A stretch of DNA of 64,000 nucleotides from Mediterranea massiliensis (lineage in GTDB: Bacteria > Bacteroidota > Bacteroidia > Bacteroidales > Bacteroidaceae), in NCBI GenBank assembly GCA_015060685.1, contig SUXZ01000002.1:124001-188000 (forward strand), in the 5' to 3' direction. Below the pieces are notes generated by a model. That model saw only the letters and a list, made by a program, of their open reading frames with translations. It was not told the DNA's origin and ran no database searches. The position numbers and the translations under genes were made by a program. Shown here one piece after another: positions 56,944 to 64,000 of this stretch (the first letter of the stretch is position 1; the number at the start of each line of letters is the position of its first letter).

Positions 56944-58518
56944 TTACTTGATCTCGATTTCTTCTTTCATGTCTATCTCTTCGCCCTTAAGGTCGTAGAA
57001 TACATATTCGAGGAAGGCGAGTTTCTGGCTCGGTACAATTTTTATGCCGAATCCATACTTCATCTGCCATTTGCGCTTCAAGGAGATGAATCCTTGGTTG
57101 ATGTAGGCGGCGATGTATGGGTGGATGTGTAACGTAAATTTCTTTATCTTCAACTTGTTGACCAGGTAGTCGATTTTGCTTTCCAGTGTGTCGGTGAAAA
57201 GGATGGATGATTTGATGGTTCCTTTTCCGAAACAGGTGGGGCAGGTTTCGCTGGTGTTTACATCCATTGCGGGGCGCACGCGTTGGCGTGTGATTTGCAT
57301 CAGCCCGAATTTGCTGAGGGGCAGAATGTTGTGGCGGGCACGGTCTTTCTGCATGTTCTGACACATGCGTTCGTAGAGTTTCTGCCGGTTTTCTGCCAGT
57401 CCCATGTCGATGAAGTCTACTACGATGATGCCTCCCATATCGCGCAATCGGAGTTGGCGCGCCAGTTCGTCGGCTGCTCCTAAGTTTACTTCCAATGCGT
57501 TGGCTTCCTGGCCGTTGGCGTTCTTGGTGCGGTTGCCGCTGTTTACATCGACTACGTGAAGGGCTTCGGTGTGTTCGATGATGAGGTAGGCTCCGCTTTT
57601 GTAGGAGACGGTTTTGCCGAAGGATGATTTGATTTGCTTGGTGATGGCAAAGTTGTCGTAGATGGGGAGGTCGCCTTTGTATAGTTTGACAATTCCTGCC
57701 CGTTCAGGGGCGATTAGTGCTACGTAGTCCTTAATTTCGTTGTAAACCTCTTCGTTGTTTACGTGTATGTTTTCGAAAGAGGGGTTGAAGAGGTCGCGCA
57801 ATAGTCCTACGGCGCGGCTTGTCTCTTCGTAGATCAGGGTGGGGTACTTTGTAGCCTTTTGGACTTTGACCATGGCGTCTTCCCAGTGCTTCAAAAGAAT
57901 CTTGAGTTCCCCATCGAGTTCGGCTACACGTTTGCCTTCGGCTACTGTGCGCACGATGATGCCGACGTTTTTCGGCTTGATGCTCATCAGTAGTTGCTTG
58001 AGGCGGGCGCGTTCTTCGCTCGACTTGATTTTCTGTGATACGGATACCTTGTCGTTGAAAGGGATGAGTACGAGGTAGCGTCCGGCAAATGAGATTTCGG
58101 AGGTGAGTCGTGGCCCTTTGGTCGAGATGGGTTCCTTAACGATTTGTACCACTACTTCCTGGCCCACTTGAACGGTGTTGGCGATGCTGCCTTCTTTTTC
58201 GAGTTCGGGCTGGAAGGTTGCTTTACTGATGGGGTTCAGTTTCTTTTTGTTGCTCAGGACTTGTTTGATGTATTTCTCCAGCGAATTGAATTGGGGTCCC
58301 AGGTCTTGGTAGTGAAGAAAAGCGTCTTTATCGTATCCCACGTCCACGAAACAGGCATTCAGGCCTGGCATCAGTTTCTTGACGCGGCCTAAGTAGATGT
58401 TGCCCACGGAGAAAGAGGCTGTTCTTCCTTCGCTTTGGAGTTCCACGAGTTGCTTGTCTTCGAGCAGTGCGATGGAGACTTCCTTGGGCTGTACGTCAAC
58501 TACGAGTTCGCTTGTCAC
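56944..58518 (-). CDS. rng: Ribonuclease G/E
   Basis: This 524-residue endoribonuclease is used in rRNA maturation and mRNA decay. The S1 domain comes first (about 35-130; SFSVGNIYLGRVKKLMPGLNACFVDVGYDKDAFLH). The DNase-I-like catalytic domain has DFIDM with the magnesium-binding Asp and the zinc-link TCPTCFGKGT, which holds the dimers together. The start is GTG at 58518 and no closer ATG is available. The C-terminus is short, with no RNase E scaffold. The upstream neighbour encodes the 30-residue ribosomal-type protein. Confidence 0.94.
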   Translation of the reverse strand: MTSELVVDVQPKEVSIALLEDKQLVELQSEGRTASFSVGNIYLGRVKKLMPGLNACFVDVGYDKDAFLHYQDLGPQFNSLEKYIKQVLSNKKKLNPISKATFQPELEKEGSIANTVQVGQEVVVQIVKEPISTKGPRLTSEISFAGRYLVLIPFNDKVSVSQKIKSSEERARLKQLLMSIKPKNVGIIVRTVAEGKRVAELDGELKILLKHWEDAMVKVQKATKYPTLIYEETSRAVGLLRDLFNPSFENIHVNNEEVYNEIKDYVALIAPERAGIVKLYKGDLPIYDNFAITKQIKSSFGKTVSYKSGAYLIIEHTEALHVVDVNSGNRTKNANGQEANALEVNLGAADELARQLRLRDMGGIIVVDFIDMGLAENRQKLYERMCQNMQKDRARHNILPLSKFGLMQITRQRVRPAMDVNTSETCPTCFGKGTIKSSILFTDTLESKIDYLVNKLKIKKFTLHIHPYIAAYINQGFISLKRKWQMKYGFGIKIVPSQKLAFLEYVFYDLKGEEIDMKEEIEIK

Positions 58519-58640
58519 TTTGTTTTTCGTTGGTTATCAATTCACTTTTAGAAACGTGTTCTTAAACAAAGAACAAACCCGCGAGACGATTTTATGTTCA
58601 CACAAGTTTGTTCTTTATTTTGTCCATGGAGACTTAGAAA

Positions 58641-58733
58641 TTACTTCTTGCTTTTATGTCTGTTCTTTCTTAGTCTTTTTTTACGCTTATGCGTAGACAT
58701 TTTATGTCTTTTTTTCTTCTTTCCGCTTGGCAT
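58641..58733 (-). CDS. Very small basic protein, mS38/bS22-like ribosomal family
   Basis: A 30-residue frame from ATG (58733) to TAA (58641), beginning MPSGKKKKRHKMSTHKRKKR and ending RKNRHKSKK; two thirds of the residues are Lys, Arg or His. This pattern matches the COX24/AURKAIP1 C-terminal family, whose members are mitochondrial mS38 and mycobacterial bS22 on the small ribosomal subunit. The gene sits between the HU gene and rng, 35 bp downstream of HU. It is too short for routine gene finders. Confidence 0.8.
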   Translation of the reverse strand: MPSGKKKKRHKMSTHKRKKRLRKNRHKSKK

Positions 58734-58768
58734 AGCTTAAAAAATTAAATGGTTATTACTTTGATTTA

Positions 58769-59044
58769 TTACTTCTTTACTGAAAGAGTAAATGTCTTGG
58801 CTGGCTTGAATGCCGGTATATTGTGCTCTGGGATGATGATTGTAGTGTTCTTCGAGATGTTGCGAGCAGTCTTTTGTGCTCTCTTCTTCACGATGAAGCT
58901 ACCAAATCCACGCAAGTAGACATTTTCTTCTTTACTCAATGAATCCTTAACGGCTTCCATAAATGCTTCAACGGTTGCCAAAACGGTTGTTTTGTCGATA
59001 CCGGTGTTCTTAGCGATTTCGCTTACAATATCAGCTTTAGTCAT
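58769..59044 (-). CDS. hup: HU-family DNA-binding protein
   Basis: A 91-residue histone-like protein that bends DNA as a dimer. The start MTKADIVSEIAKNTGIDKTTV, the turn VYLRGFGSFIVKKR and the arm region with ARNISKNTTIIIPEHNIPAFKP, which includes the intercalating Pro, match HU. It lies just upstream of the 30-residue ribosomal-type gene. Confidence 0.95.
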   Translation of the reverse strand: MTKADIVSEIAKNTGIDKTTVLATVEAFMEAVKDSLSKEENVYLRGFGSFIVKKRAQKTARNISKNTTIIIPEHNIPAFKPAKTFTLSVKK

Positions 59045-59190
59045 TTTTTTGTAAATTAAATATTGTTACTAATGTTTTCTTTAAATTTTTGGACTGCAAA
59101 TATATAGGTTTTTGGCGGCTCTAAAAAATATATTCTCCATATTTTTTCAAAAAAGTGATGTTAGGGGGCTGTTTTGCTTGCAAAAAGCAT

Positions 59191-59198
59191 TATTTTTG
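59191..59198 (+). promoter_or_regulatory. Candidate -7 element for mutY
   Basis: TATTTTTG ends five bases before the mutY ATG (59204). This is the same layout as at rprX (TATTTTTG, five bases, ATG) and implies a very short or absent leader. Confidence 0.45.
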
Positions 59199-59203
59199 CG
59201 GCT

Positions 59204-60247
59204 ATGAACGAGTTTACAGCTGTTTTATTGGAGTGGTATGACGAGCATAAGCGCGATTTGCCGTGGCGTGAAACGAGGGATCCGTATTGTATTTGGATTT
59301 CCGAAATCATCTTGCAACAGACGCGTGTGGCGCAAGGATTGGCCTATTATGAGCGTTTTATGAAACGTTTCCCCAACGTGGCTTCGCTGGCCGAGGCCGA
59401 CGAGGAGGAGGTACTGAAGTATTGGCAGGGGTTGGGCTACTACTCGCGGGCACGCAACTTGCATGCTGCTGCACGGAGTATGTGCGGCGCTTTCCCCGAA
59501 CAGTATGCGCAGGTGCGCGCATTGAAAGGCGTAGGCGACTATACGGCGGCGGCCATCTGCTCCATTGCTTTCGGCATGCCTTATGCGGCGGTGGACGGCA
59601 ATGTGTATCGGGTGTTGTCGCGCTACTTCGGGGTGGAGCTTCCGATAGATTCTCCTGAAGGGAAAAAATATTTTTCCTTCCTGGCAAATGAAATGCTCGA
59701 TGCTTCTGCACCGGGAAAATACAACCAGGCTATCATGGATTTTGGCGCGATGCAATGTGTGCCTCACTCGCCCAATTGCCAGGCTTGTCCGTTGGCCGAG
59801 GGGTGTCATGCCTTCCGCAAGGGGTGCGTGGATAGCTTGCCGTGCAAGCAACACAAAACGCAGGTGAGCAACCGCTATTTTAATTATATATATGTACGCA
59901 TGGGCGCGTACACCTTTATAAATAAGCGGCAAGGGAATGACATCTGGAAGAATCTGTTTGAGTTTCCGTTGATAGAGACACCGGCCGAGGTGCCGCCCGA
60001 GGAGTTTGTCGGCCTGCCGCAAGTAAGGCAACTGCTGCATGCCGACGATGACGCGGTGCCCTTTACGCTATTGTGCAAGGGGGTGAAGCATGTGTTGTCG
60101 CACCGCATCATCTATGCCAACCTCTACGAAATCTGCCTGCCGGAATCATCTCAGTCGTTTTCTGCCTTCAAACGCATCTTGATTGGCGACATAGACAACT
60201 ACCCTGTATCCAAGCTGATGCATTCATTTCTTGAAAAATATGTATGA
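59204..60247 (+). CDS. mutY: A/G-specific adenine glycosylase
   Basis: This 347-residue repair enzyme removes adenine opposite 8-oxoguanine. The N-terminal helix-hairpin-helix domain has the catalytic pair of Glu and Asp (SEIILQQTRV and the later YNQAIMDFGAMQC). The iron-sulfur cluster cysteines are in CVPHSPNCQACPLAEGC, and the C-terminal NUDIX-like domain (about 230-347) recognises 8-oxoG. ATG at 59204 is used rather than TTG/ATG further upstream. It leads the mutY-ssb-gldE group typical of Bacteroidetes. Confidence 0.95.
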   Translation: MNEFTAVLLEWYDEHKRDLPWRETRDPYCIWISEIILQQTRVAQGLAYYERFMKRFPNVASLAEADEEEVLKYWQGLGYYSRARNLHAAARSMCGAFPEQYAQVRALKGVGDYTAAAICSIAFGMPYAAVDGNVYRVLSRYFGVELPIDSPEGKKYFSFLANEMLDASAPGKYNQAIMDFGAMQCVPHSPNCQACPLAEGCHAFRKGCVDSLPCKQHKTQVSNRYFNYIYVRMGAYTFINKRQGNDIWKNLFEFPLIETPAEVPPEEFVGLPQVRQLLHADDDAVPFTLLCKGVKHVLSHRIIYANLYEICLPESSQSFSAFKRILIGDIDNYPVSKLMHSFLEKYV

Positions 60248-60319
60248 AAGTTTGCATCGTGTTGATATTCTCGTTAATTTTGGCGAAAAATTAGTTTGAT
60301 AAACAAAACAACTCTTGAT

Positions 60320-60745
60320 ATGTCAGTAAATAAAGTGATATTGATTGGCAATGTTGGCCAAGACCCTAAAGTGACTTTTTTTGATGGTGGTGCTTGCGTA
60401 GCACAACTCAGCTTGGCCACAACCGAGCGCGGATATACCCTTCAGAACGGTACACAAGTGCCCGACCGTACCGAATGGCACAACCTTGTTTTCAGAAACC
60501 GATTGGGCGAAATCGTGGATAAGTATGTACACAAAGGCGACAAGCTGTTTGTGGAAGGACGCATCCGCACACGCTCGTACGACGACCAAAACGGTGCGCA
60601 ACGCTATATTACTGAAATCTATGTGGACAATATGGAGATGCTTACGCCCAAGGCAAATACCGCTGCTCCTGCGGCACCGGCACCTGCACAACCCACGCAA
60701 CCACAACCGGCACAGAATAATCCGGATGAAGGATTGCCGTTCTAA
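60320..60745 (+). CDS. ssb: Single-stranded DNA-binding protein
   Basis: A 141-residue protein with an N-terminal OB-fold (SVNKVILIGNVGQDPKV, EWHNLVFRNRLGEIVDKYVHKGDKLFVEGRIRTRSYDDQNG) and a Pro/Ala/Gln-rich disordered tail. It ends in an acidic tip (NPDEGLPF) that docks partner proteins, as DDIPF does in E. coli. ATG at 60320 is chosen; the frame upstream has no family match. Confidence 0.96.
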   Translation: MSVNKVILIGNVGQDPKVTFFDGGACVAQLSLATTERGYTLQNGTQVPDRTEWHNLVFRNRLGEIVDKYVHKGDKLFVEGRIRTRSYDDQNGAQRYITEIYVDNMEMLTPKANTAAPAAPAPAQPTQPQPAQNNPDEGLPF

Positions 60746-60777
60746 TCAACCCAAGTATTCACTAATCTGTAACTCTT

Positions 60778-62124
60778 TTGGACTCAGACACGTTTATAGG
60801 CCAGTTGGCCGACATCTTTAACAGCATATCTGTTAATACTCCCGAGACATCATCTATCATTGCCATCGTTGCGGCAGGGCTCCTCTTGCTTGCATCGGGC
60901 TTTGCATCAGCATCCGAGATTGCTTTCTTTTCGCTTACACCGGCCGACTTGAGCGAGTTGGAAGATGAAAAGCATCCTTCCGACAAGAAGATTCACAAAC
61001 TGCTTGCCGATAAAGAGCGTTTGCTGGCCACTATATTGATAACCAATAACTTTGTCAATGTGGCCATCATTATGCTTTGCAACATCTTCTTTATGCAGGT
61101 ATTCAATTTCGGTTCGCCATTGGCCGAGTTCTTAGTGCTGACCGTTATCCTGACATTTCTTTTGCTGCTTTTCGGCGAAATCATGCCCAAGATATTCTCG
61201 GCACAAAACGTATTGAGGTTCTGTCGGCTCTCTGCACCGGGCCTTTTGGCATGCCGTTCGGTTTTCTACCCAATATCGTCCATGCTGGTACACTCTACTT
61301 CTTTCCTGAACAAGCGCTTTTCAAAGAAAAACCACAATATATCGGTGGACGAGTTGTCGCACGCGCTCGAACTGACCGATAAGGCAGAGATTTCCGAAGA
61401 GAGCAACATTCTCGAAGGCATCATCCGCTTTGGTGGCGAAACCGCCAAGGAGGTTATGACCTCTCGCCTCGACGTGGTGGATTTGGAAATACGCACGCCC
61501 TATACCGAGGTGCTGAAGTGTGTGGTGGAAAATGCCTATTCGCGCATACCCATCTATGCCGGCACGCGCGATAATATAAAAGGTGTGCTATACATAAAAG
61601 ACCTTCTTCCGCACCTGAACAAGGGAGATAACTTCCGTTGGCAAACATTGATTCGCCCGGCCTACTTCGTGCCGGAAACCAAGATGATTGACGACTTGTT
61701 GCGTGATTTCCAGGCCAACAAGATACACATCGCCATTGTGGTGGATGAGTTTGGCGGCACATCGGGCATCGTAACCATGGAGGATATTATCGAGGAAATC
61801 GTTGGCGAGATTCACGACGAGTATGACGACGAAGAACGAACCTATGCCGTGCTGAACGACCATACTTGGGTGTTCGAGGCCAAAACGTTGTTGACCGACT
61901 TCTATAAGGTGACTAAGATAGACGAGGAGACTTTTGACGATGTATCTGGCGATGCCGATACATTGGCCGGTTTGTTGCTCGAACTGAAAGGCGAATTCCC
62001 CGTGCTGCACGAGAAACTCAGTTTCAATCGCTACGAGTTCGAAGTGCTGGAAATGGACAACCGCCGCATCCTGAAGGTGAAATTCACCATCTTGCTTTCT
62101 CAAACTGAAGACGAGAATAACTAA
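60778..62124 (+). CDS. gldE: GldE-like membrane protein (DUF21-CBS-CorC family)
   Basis: A 448-residue protein with an N-terminal membrane domain of three to four helices (about 26-190; SGFASASEIAFFSLTPADL is the DUF21 signature). It has a CBS pair (about 215-330; MTSRLDVVDL, IAIVVDEFGGTSGIVTMEDIIEEIVGEI) and a CorC/HlyC transporter-associated domain at the end. GldE is needed for gliding in Flavobacterium; in Bacteroides, which do not glide, a role in ion transport or envelope protein stability is more likely. The start is TTG at 60778, because an in-frame TAA at 60763 leaves no other. Confidence 0.88.
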   Translation: MDSDTFIGQLADIFNSISVNTPETSSIIAIVAAGLLLLASGFASASEIAFFSLTPADLSELEDEKHPSDKKIHKLLADKERLLATILITNNFVNVAIIMLCNIFFMQVFNFGSPLAEFLVLTVILTFLLLLFGEIMPKIFSAQNVLRFCRLSAPGLLACRSVFYPISSMLVHSTSFLNKRFSKKNHNISVDELSHALELTDKAEISEESNILEGIIRFGGETAKEVMTSRLDVVDLEIRTPYTEVLKCVVENAYSRIPIYAGTRDNIKGVLYIKDLLPHLNKGDNFRWQTLIRPAYFVPETKMIDDLLRDFQANKIHIAIVVDEFGGTSGIVTMEDIIEEIVGEIHDEYDDEERTYAVLNDHTWVFEAKTLLTDFYKVTKIDEETFDDVSGDADTLAGLLLELKGEFPVLHEKLSFNRYEFEVLEMDNRRILKVKFTILLSQTEDENN

Positions 62125-62133
62125 GCCTGTGTC

Positions 62134-62772
62134 ATGCCTCTGTTTCTCCAACATATTGAGAAAGACTTCCGATGGGGCATTTGGAAGGTGGAAGAGTCGG
62201 AGGCCGATTTGCTTGCCTGCTTTTCCGATAAGGCGATGTATGCCGATGGCTTGGCGAAACTGAAATCTCCGCATCGTCGCATCGAGTGGCTGGCCGTCCG
62301 CGTATTGCTTAAAACCCTGGCGGGCGGTGAAAAGAGGGTGGGCTATCTCCCCAACGGTCGTCCTTTCCTGAAAGATGGCTCGTACTCATTAAGCATTTCG
62401 CACACAAAGGGATATGTGGCTGTGCTTCTCTCTTCCCGGCAAACGTTGGTGGGTATCGACATCGAGCAGACGGGCGAACGGGTGCGTAAGGTGGCACATA
62501 AGTTCGTTGGCCCAAGCGAAGTGATTTCCCTTTACGACAACTCGGACATTTGGGCGCTTTTGCTGCATTGGTCGGCCAAGGAGAGTATGTTCAAGTGCCT
62601 CGATACGCCCGAAGTGGATTTCATCAGTCACCTTCACATCCATCCTTTCCAAATACAGTCTTCCGGCACTTTCCAGGTGCACGAAACACGCACTCCATCT
62701 GCCCGAGAATACACTGTTCACTACCTTCTCCATCCCGATTTCGTACTGACGTATATCTATAAATTACATTAA
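62134..62772 (+). CDS. 4'-phosphopantetheinyl transferase superfamily protein
   Basis: A 212-residue Sfp-type enzyme that attaches phosphopantetheine from CoA to carrier proteins. CoA and magnesium-binding motifs are LSISHTKGYVAV, VGIDIEQTGER (metal Asp/Glu) and WSAKESMFKCL. It follows gldE by 9 bp, as in many Bacteroidetes. Its TAA stop (62770-62772) lies inside the first unit of repeat array B, so array growth could alter the C-terminus. Confidence 0.88.
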   Translation: MPLFLQHIEKDFRWGIWKVEESEADLLACFSDKAMYADGLAKLKSPHRRIEWLAVRVLLKTLAGGEKRVGYLPNGRPFLKDGSYSLSISHTKGYVAVLLSSRQTLVGIDIEQTGERVRKVAHKFVGPSEVISLYDNSDIWALLLHWSAKESMFKCLDTPEVDFISHLHIHPFQIQSSGTFQVHETRTPSAREYTVHYLLHPDFVLTYIYKLH

Positions 62773-63120
62773 ACCTTTTTACCCATTAGATTAAACCTTT
62801 TGCCCAAGAAGGTTAAACCTTTTGGGTCATTAGGTTAAACCTTATTTCCAAACAACAAACACTTCACGCGCAAACATCAAATACTTCAGACGTAAACAAC
62901 AAATAGTTCAGACGCTAAAATAATCACGCGCAAATTGCTCCGGATTTGTTCGGGATCATCGCCGACTTTGCGCGTGATTATTAACGACTTTGCGCGCAAA
63001 TCCGATAACAATTGCGCGTGATTCCGGCAGAGATTGTTCGTGAATCGGGAGAAAATTGCGCGTGATTCCGGCGGCAAGTATTTCTCTCGCGCGTACGCGT
63101 GCGTGCGCGCGCACTCTAGA
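62769..63120. repeat. 22-bp-period degenerate repeat array B with alternating GC tract
   Basis: Sixteen 22-base units in unbroken phase. Units 1-4 (62769, 62791, 62813, 62835) all begin TTAAACC. Units 5-7 carry ACTTCACGCG, ACTTCAGACG and AGTTCAGACG. Units 8-14 carry CGCGCAA or CGCGTGATT blocks (62967, 62989, 63011 and 63055 contain TTGCGCG). Bases 63088-63114 are a perfect 27-base alternating purine-pyrimidine tract. Sub-blocks recur every 11 bases in 62967-63076. It shares 33 identical bases with array A and an inverted 25-base block with array D. Confidence 0.85.
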
Positions 63121-63131
63121 GTTTATTTTTC

Positions 63132-63268
63132 AATGTCACAAATGTCACAATGTCACACAAGTGTTAAATTATGGTGTTAGTGTGCTGATTATCAATACTT
63201 AAAATGTTAAATAAAAGTGTGACATTAAGCGTGACATTAGTGTGACATTAAAGATTTTAATGTCACAC
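63132..63268. repeat. Cluster of inverted AATGTCAC / GTGACATT boxes
   Basis: Three AATGTCAC boxes (63132, 63141, 63149), two GTGACATTA boxes (63219 and 63231), then a perfect 13-bp inverted repeat GTGTGACATTAAA / TTTAATGTCACAC (63240-63252 with 63256-63268). This looks like a cluster of protein-binding sites or an iteron-like element. No gene is adjacent within the window. Confidence 0.75.
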
Positions 63269-63637
63269 TGCATTTTATTAATACGTTAATAGTCAGCAAT
63301 TAATCAATTTTTCGAATCTTCTTGAATAGTCTGAAAAGCATGCAGTAATCAACTTTTTTCGCCCAAAAACGGTGCATTTTAACATTTTTTTCAACGCAAT
63401 GAATGCCATTTTTCGTTCTATAAATCGTTTTCTTCGTTTAGTATTCACTGTCAACGTCTGAAAGACGCGATGCACAAAGTGCGAATATCCGTGGGCTTTC
63501 AAGCCTACGGATAGGATTTTATTCTCTTTCAAACGTAAAAACATATAATTTATAATTCATAATTATTCGCCAAGTGCTCATCAAAACCTCTTCTGATTTT
63601 TTACATCAAAGTATAGTCATAATTCAAAATTATTACC
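63269..63637. other. Gene-free spacer with a hairpin
   Basis: A 12-bp stem (63487-63498 with 63501-63512, one G-T) is the only strong structure. Heptamer-like units AATTTAT, AATTCAT, AATTATT occur at 63547-63567. An 83-codon minus-strand frame (63293-63544) has no family signature and spans the hairpin; I do not call it a gene. Confidence 0.5.
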
Positions 63638-63645
63638 TACCTTTG
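63638..63645 (+). promoter_or_regulatory. -7 element for the 63.65-kb RNA
   Basis: TACCTTTG matches TAnnTTTG. A transcript starting six to eight bases later would begin at the CTTCACGCCGAT arm (63652). No TTTG at -33 is evident. Confidence 0.6.
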
Positions 63646-63990
63646 CCTTGTCTTCACGCCGATGCTTTAGCATGAAGCGTGGGCGGTGGGGACAGACATA
63701 TAGATAATGGCGTATTCATACGCTTTGGTTTTGACCGTTCGAAGTCCTGGAAAACTTTCAAACTATTGTCAAAAACAAAGCAACGGGAAACGCACGTAGG
63801 GTATGTTTATACACACCCCTTGTATATTGTGTAGCCAGTAGTGCATCTGTACTATGGGGCAAACATATATAATAAGGTGTTGTTATCATATCGGCGTGAA
63901 GTTCGAAGTTGCTCGTTTCGACAATAGTGGGCAACTTCCAGGACGCCTTGAACGGTGAAGCGAGCGACGAGTGGGCTTCACGTTTTTTTA
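63646..63990 (+). ncRNA. Candidate structured RNA or long leader with terminator
   Basis: CTTCACGCCGAT (63652-63663) is perfectly complementary to ATCGGCGTGAAG (63890-63901), closing a domain of about 250 nt. Inside are ATGC/GCAT (63662-63673), GCGTA/TACGC (63710-63723) and other small stems. After it, GAAGTTGC (63905-63912) pairs with GCAACTTC (63931-63938), and GGCGT (63893-63897) can instead pair with ACGCC (63943-63947). A terminator follows: GTGAAGC (63955-63961) with GCTTCAC (63975-63981), then T7. No frame longer than about 60 codons covers it. It may be an independent RNA or a switchable leader for a gene beyond the window. Confidence 0.65.
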
Positions 63991-64000
63991 TTTATATGCC

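Noticed and set aside
62769..63120. CRISPR array
   Set aside because: Units are 22 bp with no identical repeat separated by unique spacers and no cas genes are in the window.
63293..63544. 83-codon minus-strand coding frame
   Set aside because: It runs through a 12-bp hairpin and has no ribosome site, domain or neighbour that supports a protein.
63646..63990. tmRNA, RNase P RNA or SRP RNA
   Set aside because: The universally conserved blocks of these RNAs (tRNA-like ends with a tag frame, the P4 GAGGAAAGTCC block, the SRP tetraloop motif) are absent.

Overview
The window is chromosomal DNA of a Bacteroidales bacterium, most likely Bacteroides or a close relative such as Phocaeicola. Supporting signs are the paired genes for the RprX/RprY two-component system beside an EF-G paralog, a MalQ with CBM20-type modules, a B12-dependent ribonucleotide reductase, methylmalonyl-CoA mutase MutA/MutB, a GldE-type membrane protein, a cytochrome bd operon with a DUF4492 protein, and many promoters of the Bacteroidetes type (TTTG, about 20 bp, TAnnTTTG). 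It is mostly ordinary housekeeping sequence with no complete prophage, insertion sequence or CRISPR array.

Layout. 1-5.9 kb: 3' end of an EF-G gene, rprX-rprY, a small membrane peptide, a MarR regulator, rpsF-rpsR-rplI, a small lipoprotein. 5.9-20.6 kb: mtaB, a glycosyltransferase, folB, an SGNH hydrolase, malQ, nrdJ, a nitroreductase, dnaA, an MCE (MlaD-like) protein and a cell-wall amidase. 20.8-27.2 kb: a BASS-type transporter, an HD hydrolase, an LptD-like outer-membrane protein, ung, asnA, tRNA-Arg(CCG). 27.5-39 kb: a small membrane protein, a carboxylesterase lipoprotein, an iron-type alcohol dehydrogenase, a GH43 glycosidase, a HAD phosphatase, the lysS-gpsA-pgi operon, a MATE pump and a cytidylate-kinase-like gene. 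39-46 kb: mutA-mutB, a candidate small RNA, an uncharacterised gene, an rRNA/tRNA methyltransferase and dinB. 46-52.4 kb: a histidine operon with a six-histidine leader peptide and attenuator (hisG-D-C-B), then a CDP-alcohol phosphotransferase, a GtrA protein and a TlpA-like thioredoxin. 52.4-53.4 kb: a two-gene zeta-toxin-like cassette flanked by two identical 31-bp terminators. 53.9-62.8 kb: cydB-cydA-DUF4492, rng, a 30-residue ribosomal-type protein, HU, mutY-ssb-gldE and a phosphopantetheinyl transferase.

The unexpected content is between genes. Four intergenic stretches (about 9.05-9.3, 27.25-27.44, 53.5-53.8 and 62.77-63.12 kb) are arrays of very divergent units that keep a 22-bp (sometimes 21-bp) period. 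Two of them share a 33-bp identical block, and both of these end in a long alternating purine-pyrimidine GC tract. At least six gene junctions carry short tracts of degenerate 7-bp repeats that run from the upstream stop codon towards the next start. At the right end (63.65-63.99 kb) is a self-contained candidate RNA of about 340 nt with its own promoter, a 12-bp long-range stem, hairpins that compete with it, and a terminator. These are the best candidates for something undescribed.
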